Shown here one piece after another: positions 1 to 4,768 of a DNA stretch of 7,355 nucleotides. Numbering within the stretch: position 1 is the first letter of the stretch; each line of letters starts with the position of its first letter. Source of the stretch: JBFHRE01 sp036745195 (GTDB lineage Bacteria; Actinomycetota; Acidimicrobiia; Spongiisociales; ZC4RG35); assembly GCA_036745195.1 (NCBI GenBank), contig DAIOGO010000133.1, positions 1 to 7,355 of the forward strand, written 5' to 3'. Below the pieces are notes generated by a model. The model did not search any database. It was not told the origin of the DNA and saw only the letters and a list, made by a program, of their open reading frames with translations. The translations under genes were made by a program, and so were the position numbers.

Positions 1-27
1 GGCTCTCTTCAGGGTTGTGAGGTTATT

Positions 28-111
28 GAAAGGAAGAAGGGACAAGGTAGAAGGTACAAGGTACAAGGTTGAAGGTACAAGGTGACTGGAGACGGGTGAC
101 AGGTGACAGGC
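28..111. repeat. Heptamer tandem repeat, 12 units
   Basis: Read in steps of seven from base 28, the sequence gives twelve related units: gaaagga, agaaggg, acaaggt, agaaggt, acaaggt, acaaggt, tgaaggt, acaaggt, gactgga, gacgggt, gacaggt, gacaggc. The centre is dominated by ACAAGGT and the right end by GACAGGT, so the array looks like two diverged sub-blocks in one register. It lies outside any gene, downstream of the flavoenzyme and next to the G-rich repeat cluster. Such short-unit arrays arise by replication slippage and are often variable in copy number. No function can be assigned. The periodicity is directly visible; the outermost units are less certain. Confidence 0.85.
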
Positions 112-114
112 GAA

Positions 115-201
115 GCCGGTTCTGTCTCTCCCTCCGTAGGGCTCTCCTATGTCAATTGGTGGGGAGTACCCCGAAGGGGGGAGGGGGGCACGGTCCGACT
201 G
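115..201. repeat. G-rich dispersed repeat, copy A (with 20-base insertion)
   Basis: This is the first of three copies of a repeat. It begins with a CCGGTTCTG-like lead, continues with CTCCCTCCG, then a core GGGGAGTA-CCCCGAA followed by two six-G runs split by an A, and ends CACGGTCCGACTG. Copy A differs from the others by about 20 additional bases (roughly 142-160, AT-richer, containing ATGTCAATTGG) between CTCCCTCCG and the core. From 161 to 201 it matches copy C except for one extra G in C. The core can fold as GGGG-AGTA-CCCC or CCCC-GAA-GGGG, and the G runs could form a quadruplex. It is non-coding. Confidence 0.85.
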
Positions 202-205
202 GGCT

Positions 206-239
206 GATTGCAGGGGGATGACCCCCCGGCACCCCCCAA
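206..239. repeat. 34-base repeat D, copy 1
   Basis: This 34-base element matches 372-405 with a single T/C difference. It contains the small hairpin GGGGG-ATGA-CCCCC and ends in a C-rich CACCCCCCAA. It sits four bases after G-rich copy A and just before copy B, so it is the left half of a composite unit (D plus B) rather than an isolated element. It is non-coding. Confidence 0.85.
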
Positions 240-246
240 GGCCGCA

Positions 247-312
247 TCCGGTTCAGTTTCTCCCTCCGGAGGGGGGAGTACCCCGAAGGGGGGAGGGGGG
301 CATGGTCCGATG
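247..312. repeat. G-rich dispersed repeat, copy B
   Basis: This is the second copy of the repeat described at 115-201, without the 20-base insertion. The order is TCCGGTTCAG lead, CTCCCTCCG, eight purines, AGTA, CCCCGAA, two six-G runs separated by A, then CATGGTCCGATG. The CTCCC and GGGAG segments can pair around the central bases, and GGGG-AGTA-CCCC offers a competing fold. The end has changed relative to A and C (CATGGTCCGATG instead of CACGGTCCGACTG). Confidence 0.85.
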
Positions 313-371
313 GTGGTCTGACGCGTCATGAGCGCCGTCGCCAAGTGCCCCCTCCGTCTCCGGCCTGTGAT

Positions 372-405
372 GACTGCAGGGGGATGACCCCCCGGCACCC
401 CCCAA
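372..405. repeat. 34-base repeat D, copy 2
   Basis: This is the second copy of the element at 206-239, with one substitution near the left end. It again carries GGGGG-ATGA-CCCCC and a C-rich right end. It precedes G-rich copy C by 52 bases. The AAGGCCGC that follows copy 1 directly (238-245) recurs here only at 434-441, so this unit has about 29-30 bases more between D and the G-rich part. That segment includes the small hairpin GGCC-AAAA-GGCC (428-439). Confidence 0.85.
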
Positions 406-457
406 CGAGGGGCCTCCCTAAGAGAGGGGCCAAAAGGCCGCGACCCGCTTTCCAGTG

Positions 458-525
458 TCGGGTTTTGTCTCTCCCTCCGCAGGGGGGAGTACCCCGAAGG
501 GGGGAGGGGGGGCACGGTCCGACTG
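458..525. repeat. G-rich dispersed repeat, copy C
   Basis: This is the third copy of the repeat. It has lead TCGGGTTTTGT, then CTCCCTCCG, CAGGGGGG, AGTA, CCCCGAA, a six-G run, A, a seven-G run, and CACGGTCCGACTG. From 484 to 525 it matches copy A (161-201) apart from one additional G. Together with repeat D at 372-405 it makes the longest composite unit of the cluster (372-525). It lies about 100 bases beyond the end of the flavoenzyme gene. Confidence 0.85.
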
Positions 526-628
526 TGCTCTACGCGCCCTGGGGCGCCGGCGCGCACGGACTCCTGCTCTGGTTGGGTTCAACCGCCCTTCGCCTCTGAC
601 AGCTCGGACGTGAATCCACAACGGGCTG
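526..628. other. Gene-free 3' flank of the flavoenzyme
   Basis: The tail 1-628 contains no credible gene; this is the part left unexplained by the repeats, apart from the inverted repeat at 595-633. It contains a small hairpin GGTTG-GGTT-CAACC at 571-584 and the GC palindrome stretch GGCGCCGGCGCGC at 543-555. On the minus strand no run of T follows either hairpin, so neither is a textbook intrinsic terminator. The open frames that cross the tail are translations of the low-complexity repeats, rich in Pro, Gly and Arg. Confidence 0.5.
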
Positions 629-633
629 TCAGA
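595..633. repeat. 9-bp inverted repeat spanning the flavoenzyme stop codon
   Basis: TCTGACAGC (595-603) and GCTGTCAGA (625-633) are perfect inverse complements separated by 21 bases. The right arm covers the TGA stop (631-629) of the flavoenzyme. In the minus-strand RNA this would be a 9-bp stem with a large loop beginning inside the stop codon. It may mark or protect the 3' end of the mRNA, but there is no U-tract after it, so calling it a terminator would go beyond the evidence. Confidence 0.5.
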
Positions 634-2674
634 CGACCAGCCGGTCCCGCGCCAGGATGGAAGCCGATGTGTCGGAGCCAAGCTCCCGCGCAGCCTTGTG
701 ACCTGAATACACGGCGTGGGCGATGAGCCCCGGCTGGGCGCAGTCGCCGATGGCCTCGACCGAGACCGCTACCGAACCTGCGCTCTCGGCGGGATCCTCT
801 CCGACCAGTTCACGGTACAGCCCGTCGTTGGGCTGGCGGGAGGTCACCAGCACCAGCGCATCGGCCTCCTGCGTCGAGCGCGAATCCGAATAGACACCGG
901 TGAGGTCGACCTGTCGATGCATGAATCCCGAGACCAGGGTATTGACGATGACGTTCACGCCGGCAGCAAGCAGCCCTTTGTGGGTGGCCTCCTGCTCACC
1001 GGTGTAGGCGCTCCAGGAGGCGGCCACGCCTTGGGCGGTCACATAGCTGACCTCGGCGCCGGTGCGTGTCAGCAGCAGGGAGAGCACCGCCCCCATGTAG
1101 TAGTCGTCGTCATCGAACACGGTGACCTTCCCACCCGGGACCCTGCCCTCCATCAGGTCATCCGGAGTGAACACGCGGTCGACGTCCAGGTCGCCGATCC
1201 CCCCAGCCAAGGACCTGCCCCGGCCGTCACCGCGCCAGCGTGCGCCGGTGGCGATGAGGATGTGGTCGGCGCCGAAGTCGCGGACGTCGGCAGCGCTCAA
1301 CCGGTTGCCGAGATAGACCGACACGTTCTTCATCCGTTTGATCTGTCCCACCCGGTAATCCCGGACGCGTCCCCACTCGGCCAGCCCAGGCAGGCGACTC
1401 TCCATGCTGACGCGTCCACCGGGCTCGGCGGATGCTTCCAACAGCGCCACCGTGAACCCGCGTCTGCCCAAGGTCATTGCCGCTTCCAGGCCGGCCGGAC
1501 CGGCGCCAACCACCAGCACCGTGCCGCCGTCGCCGGCCGGCACCTTCTCCGGATGCCAGCCGCTCCGCCACTCCTCGCCCATGGTCGGGTTCTGCGTGCA
1601 GCGCAGCGCCCCGCCGCGACTGTCCTGGGCGTAACAGATGTTGCACCCGATGCACTCCCGGATCTCGTCATGGCGGCCCTCCCGGATCTTGTTCGGCAGG
1701 AAGGGATCAGAGATGGAAGGACGTGCCGCGCCGACGAAATCGAGGACGCCGCTGCGCACCTGGCGCGCCATGGTGTCGGGCGAGGTGAAGCGGCCGACGC
1801 TGACCACGGGTTTGCCGGTGAGGGCGCGGGCATGCGCCACCTTGGCTTCGAGGGCGGCCTCCGGTTGGAATCGTGAGCTCGCCATCTCGTCGTTGAAGTA
1901 GTCGGCCACCACCAGGTCCCACAGGTCGGGCAGGCTGCCGAGCATGGCGAGGGCCTCGTGCGCTTCCTCGACATCGAGGTGTTCGTCACCGTTCCCGTCG
2001 GCGGAGAAGCGGACCGCCACCGCGCAGCGATCACCGACCGCCTCGCGGGTCTCGACGATGAGTTCGCGGGTGAGACGCAGACGGTTCTCCAGCGATCCGC
2101 CGTACTCGTCGGTGCGATCATTAAGGGTCCGCGACATGAACTCCCACAGCAGGTAACCGTGGGTGGGGTAGACGTAGACGATGTCGAAGTCCGCCCGGCG
2201 GGCACGCAGCGCCGCGTCCCGATGCCACCGCCGCAATTCGCGGATGTCGCGGCGGTCCATGCGCCGAGATTGGACCGGCTCGGTGCGGCTCGGCATGGAC
2301 CGTACGCCGATGGAGGGTTGGCGCGAGGCCAGGTTGGCCACTGCGCTGCCACCGTGCCAAAGCTCGATGCCGGCGAGCGCTCCATGCTCGTGCACCTTCT
2401 CGGCCATCAGCCCCAGATTGCGGACATCGCCCTCATCCCACATCGAGGCGAACGGGTACGGTTGGTCATCGGAAGAGGGGTGAATCGAGCAGTATTCCGT
2501 GCACACGACACCCCAGCCCCCCTCGGCCTTCATCCCGCGCATCGCCGCCAGCGTTTGCGGCAGGGCGTGGCCCATACCGGTGCAGTGCGGCACCTGGTAG
2601 AACCGGTTGGGAGCGGTCACCGGCCCGATCTGCAGCGGTTCGAACAGCGGCCGGTAGCGGTCCTCGGTTGCCAT
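629..2674 (-). CDS. TMADH/DMADH-like iron-sulfur flavoprotein (Old Yellow Enzyme superfamily)
   Basis: The protein has 681 residues from the chosen ATG. It is a TIM-barrel FMN domain (about 1-340), a 4Fe-4S segment, then a dinucleotide-fold domain with GAGPAG at 390-395. It resembles trimethylamine dehydrogenase, which demethylates amines oxidatively and passes electrons from FMN through 4Fe-4S to ETF. Conserved features include NRFYQVPHC with Cys31 (the site of 6-S-cysteinyl-FMN), Tyr61, Arg222, the pair Tyr169/His172 in VYPTH, and cluster cysteines 341, 344, 347 and 359. The TMADH cage tryptophans are not kept: the Trp264 region reads DYFNDE with a two-residue deletion, and the Trp355 position is Asp351. 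The substrate is therefore probably another N-methyl compound, possibly bulkier. The ATG at 2674 is chosen because GGAG lies six bases upstream and family proteins begin just before RYRPLFEPLQIGPV. An upstream ATG (2686) and a GTG (2791) lack such support. A reductase role of the 2,4-dienoyl-CoA or mycofactocin-associated type is less likely. Confidence 0.93.
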   Translation of the reverse strand: MATEDRYRPLFEPLQIGPVTAPNRFYQVPHCTGMGHALPQTLAAMRGMKAEGGWGVVCTEYCSIHPSSDDQPYPFASMWDEGDVRNLGLMAEKVHEHGALAGIELWHGGSAVANLASRQPSIGVRSMPSRTEPVQSRRMDRRDIRELRRWHRDAALRARRADFDIVYVYPTHGYLLWEFMSRTLNDRTDEYGGSLENRLRLTRELIVETREAVGDRCAVAVRFSADGNGDEHLDVEEAHEALAMLGSLPDLWDLVVADYFNDEMASSRFQPEAALEAKVAHARALTGKPVVSVGRFTSPDTMARQVRSGVLDFVGAARPSISDPFLPNKIREGRHDEIRECIGCNICYAQDSRGGALRCTQNPTMGEEWRSGWHPEKVPAGDGGTVLVVGAGPAGLEAAMTLGRRGFTVALLEASAEPGGRVSMESRLPGLAEWGRVRDYRVGQIKRMKNVSVYLGNRLSAADVRDFGADHILIATGARWRGDGRGRSLAGGIGDLDVDRVFTPDDLMEGRVPGGKVTVFDDDDYYMGAVLSLLLTRTGAEVSYVTAQGVAASWSAYTGEQEATHKGLLAAGVNVIVNTLVSGFMHRQVDLTGVYSDSRSTQEADALVLVTSRQPNDGLYRELVGEDPAESAGSVAVSVEAIGDCAQPGLIAHAVYSGHKAARELGSDTSASILARDRLVV

Positions 2675-2680
2675 GGGTGG

Positions 2681-2684
2681 CTCC
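2681..2684 (-). promoter_or_regulatory. Ribosome binding site deciding the flavoenzyme start
   Basis: On the minus strand, GGAG is followed by six bases (CCACCC) and then ATG at 2674-2672. This spacing is good and favours the start MATEDRY over the upstream in-frame ATG at 2686 (MEPPMATED), which has no comparable site. It also argues against the GTG at 2791, which would add 39 residues of low-complexity sequence. Confidence 0.65.
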
Positions 2685-2734
2685 ATTCCCGGTTGACGAT
2701 TCCTTCTCTCGAGCTGCCGAACGACACTACCTCG

Positions 2735-2764
2735 CCCCCACCGAACCGATCGTTCGGTTGGGGG
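2735..2764. promoter_or_regulatory. Strong palindrome/hairpin between the P450 and flavoenzyme genes
   Basis: ACCGAAC (2740-2746) and GTTCGGT (2752-2758) form a 7-bp inverted repeat around CGATC. The outer CCCCC (2735-2739) pairs with GGGGG (2760-2764) if T2759 bulges out, giving a 12-bp stem with a five-base loop. The inner 19 bases look like a dimeric-repressor operator of the TetR kind. The full stem could act in RNA as a processing, stability or attenuation element. There is no U-tract, so it is not a classic terminator. It sits in the 113-base gap between P450 stop and flavoenzyme start, 61 bases upstream of the chosen ATG. The structure is directly visible; its role is inferred. Confidence 0.6.
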
Positions 2765-2787
2765 AGGGTGGGTGGTGGCGACCCCCT

Positions 2788-4581
2788 TCACCCGTACATG
2801 GCGGCGGTGATACCCCGCATGTGGGCGGCGGCGGTGGGGTTGGTTGTCATCACCTCGGCGAGGCGGTCGCGGGAGATGGCGAGGGCGAGCAGGTGGGTGT
2901 CGGCAGTGACGGTGGCGGCCCTGGCTTTGCCTTCGATCGGTCCCCGCTCACCGACGATCTGATCGGCTGTCACCTTCCCGACGACGGTCCCGTCGACCAT
3001 CACGGTGGCCGAGCCTTCCACCACCACGTAGGCCTCGGATGACTCGCTGCCCTGGGCGATCATCACGTCTCCCCGGTCGAAGGCGATGGGGAGGGCAGTA
3101 GCGGCCAGGCGGGCCAGTTCGGCTTCGGTGCAGGCGGCAAACAGCGGGATGCCGGCGAACAAGCTCACTCTCGCCGTCACCTCGGCCGCATCGAGCGGTA
3201 CGGCCTCGGCTTCCAGGCCGGCCCGGTACGTCTCGCGCCAGCCCAGGTCGGATGTGGGGCGGACCTGGGTCACCGGACCCGGACTCGAGGTGTAGCCGTC
3301 GAGGCGCAACGGGAGCTGATCGGTGCCCCGCAGACCGATCCGGTCGCGATGCAGGGGCCGCGGTCCGCCGAGTTGGAGTCGTTCGAAGCGCCGTCCCATC
3401 TCGGCAAACAGTTCGGTGATCTCCATGTCGGCCAGGGCGGCACCCAGGCACAGGTGGATACCGCCACCGAAGGAGAGCTGTTTGATGTCGGTGCGGGTGA
3501 AGTCCAACAGGTCGGGGTGCGGATAGCGGGCGGGGTCGCGGTTGGCGGCGGCAATGACCACCAACGCCGACGAGCCGGCCGGCACGACCACGTCCCCGAA
3601 GGCGACGTCGTCGACGGCCACCCGGCTGACGAGCTGGACCGTGCCGCCGTGGCGCAGCAGTTCGTCGGTGACGGCGGAGGCGAGATTGGGGCGCTCACGC
3701 AGCAAGTCCCACTGGTCGGGCTGGTCGAGCAGCGCCAGCACACCGTTGCCGATCAGATTGGTGGTGGTTTCGAAACCGGCCACGAACAACAAGGCGGTCA
3801 GGTTGAGCAGCTCACGATCGGTGAGAGGGTCGTCGGGGTCGTTGGCGAGGGAGCTGAGCAGGTCGTCTTGGGGCTGGGTGCGTTTGGCGGCGAGCACCGG
3901 GCCCAGCACCTCGTACATCGCCCCCAGCGCCTGGTCGGCGGCGTCGAGCTGGAGGGAGGTGGGAGCGACCTCGAGGGTGGCCGTGAGGGCGAGCGTCGGT
4001 TCCCGCAGCGACCAGCCTTGGTCGGTCGGGATGCCGAGCAGCTCGCAGATCACCTCGATCGGCAGGCGCAGGGCGATCCGCTCGATCAGGTCGCCTCCGC
4101 CGGTGGCGGCGTACTCGTCGAGCAGCCGGTTGACGAGCGTCTTCACCTTCGGGCGGAGCGCCTCGATCGTGCGGGGGGTGAAGGACCGCACCACCTTGCG
4201 ACGCAGACGGGTATGGGCGGGCGGATCGGCCTGGAGCATCGTCTCGGACAGCCACTCGACCGCAGGTCGATCCCTCCAATGGTCCGAGATCGAGTCGAGG
4301 ACGTCGGTATAGCGCTTTTCGAAGCGGGGGTCGCGCAGGGCTGCCCGGGCCTCGTCGTAGCTGGTGATGATGTAGGCCCGCACCACCTCACTCCGATGGA
4401 CCGGGGCGATCTCGCGCAGCCGGTGGTACCAGGGATGGGGATCCTGCCGCCCGCCGGGAGTGAGAAACAGCTCCCTGACTACTTCTTCTGCTTGCGTCAC
4501 GCCGAATTCCCGACTGCCGGTGGCGGGAGGATATCGGTGAGCGCCAGGCGGGTGCGGTGGATTCGGCAAGCGGTTTGCCAT
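2788..4581 (-). CDS. Cytochrome P450 fused to a C-terminal cyclic-nucleotide-binding domain
   Basis: The protein has 597 residues; soluble bacterial P450s usually have about 400-420. Residues 30-430 form a complete P450: the C-helix segment ADPPAHTRLRR (118-128), I-helix AGFETT (268-273), ExxR at 307-310, NRDP (347-350), and the heme loop FGGGIHLCLG with thiolate Cys378. It should activate O2 to hydroxylate or dealkylate a small molecule in the cytosol. After a linker (431-470) comes a CRP-type cyclic-nucleotide-binding domain, about 475-570. It shows IPLFA, FDRGDVMIAQG, AYVVVEG, and a phosphate-binding cassette with GE (544-545) and RAA (554-556), matching the Glu and Arg that hold the cyclic phosphate in CRP. 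There is no helix-turn-helix and no membrane segment. The ATG at 4581 is preceded by GGGAG with five-base spacing and by an in-frame TGA 15 bases upstream; a GTG at 4500 (codon 28) would remove a proline-rich start. No ferredoxin partner is in the window. The P450 substrate is unknown. Confidence 0.95.
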   Translation of the reverse strand: MANRLPNPPHPPGAHRYPPATGSREFGVTQAEEVVRELFLTPGGRQDPHPWYHRLREIAPVHRSEVVRAYIITSYDEARAALRDPRFEKRYTDVLDSISDHWRDRPAVEWLSETMLQADPPAHTRLRRKVVRSFTPRTIEALRPKVKTLVNRLLDEYAATGGGDLIERIALRLPIEVICELLGIPTDQGWSLREPTLALTATLEVAPTSLQLDAADQALGAMYEVLGPVLAAKRTQPQDDLLSSLANDPDDPLTDRELLNLTALLFVAGFETTTNLIGNGVLALLDQPDQWDLLRERPNLASAVTDELLRHGGTVQLVSRVAVDDVAFGDVVVPAGSSALVVIAAANRDPARYPHPDLLDFTRTDIKQLSFGGGIHLCLGAALADMEITELFAEMGRRFERLQLGGPRPLHRDRIGLRGTDQLPLRLDGYTSSPGPVTQVRPTSDLGWRETYRAGLEAEAVPLDAAEVTARVSLFAGIPLFAACTEAELARLAATALPIAFDRGDVMIAQGSESSEAYVVVEGSATVMVDGTVVGKVTADQIVGERGPIEGKARAATVTADTHLLALAISRDRLAEVMTTNPTAAAHMRGITAAMYG

Positions 4582-4768
4582 GCGGGCTCCCGGTCAGCAC
4601 GATCAGTAAGCGGGTTCCGAGTGGGGGCCTGGATTCCAGTTCGATTCCGTCCCCGGTGCTCTCCGATGGCTTCAAGAGGACAGGCCAGCCGACACGGACT
4701 TGAGTTCGGCCTTCGCCTCGGAGAGCGATCTCGACATCACATTGAAATTCGACCGGCGGTGGGTGTGA
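4582..4768. other. Gap between the WD40 protein and P450 genes, with an inverted repeat
   Basis: This 187-base non-coding gap probably holds the promoter of the P450 gene. I could not find a convincing -35/-10 pair: a TTGAAG-like hexamer occurs on the minus strand near 4670-4675, but without a matching -10. GCTCTCCGA (4658-4666) and TCGGAGAGC (4718-4726) are perfect 9-base inverse complements 51 bases apart. An 11-base palindrome CTGGA-T-TCCAG is at 4629-4639. Either could be a regulator site; neither is strong on its own. Confidence 0.4.
4587..4591 (-). promoter_or_regulatory. Ribosome binding site of the P450 fusion gene
   Basis: GGGAG on the minus strand is five bases from the ATG at 4581-4579. 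Since an in-frame TGA lies just upstream of this ATG, it is the furthest possible start. The alternative GTG at 4500-4498 has only a weak GGGAA nearby, at a longer distance. Confidence 0.55.

Noticed and set aside
115..525. CRISPR array
   Set aside because: The repeats are few, differ in length and are irregularly spaced, with spacers of 4 to about 60 bases that are themselves partly repeated.
147..557. 136-residue minus-strand open frame in the repeat-rich tail
   Set aside because: It is a translation of the G-rich repeats: the same PPPFGVLPP-like string appears once per repeat copy. It is not a protein family.
716..1876. 386-residue open frame on the plus strand opposite the flavoenzyme gene
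   Set aside because: It is a GC-rich codon shadow. The opposite strand encodes a protein with cofactor motifs over the same bases, and this translation has no recognisable domain.
2675..2791. 39-residue N-terminal extension of the flavoenzyme from a GTG overlapping the P450 stop as GTGA
   Set aside because: A 4-base overlap would suit translational coupling, but the extension is low-complexity, runs through the palindrome and lacks family similarity. The ATG at 2674 has the better ribosome binding site. It remains possible at low probability.
1958..2962. 334-residue plus-strand open frame spanning the gene boundary
   Set aside because: It runs across the end of the P450 gene, the gap and the flavoenzyme start without motifs. 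It is explained by a scarcity of stop codons in high-GC DNA.
4629..4654. tRNA-like TTCGATTCC in the gap before the P450 gene
   Set aside because: The flanking bases do not form the T-arm stem, and no acceptor or anticodon arms are present.
4388..4675. 95-residue minus-strand open frame overlapping the P450 start
   Set aside because: It overlaps the real P450 coding sequence in another frame for two thirds of its length and has no recognisable features.
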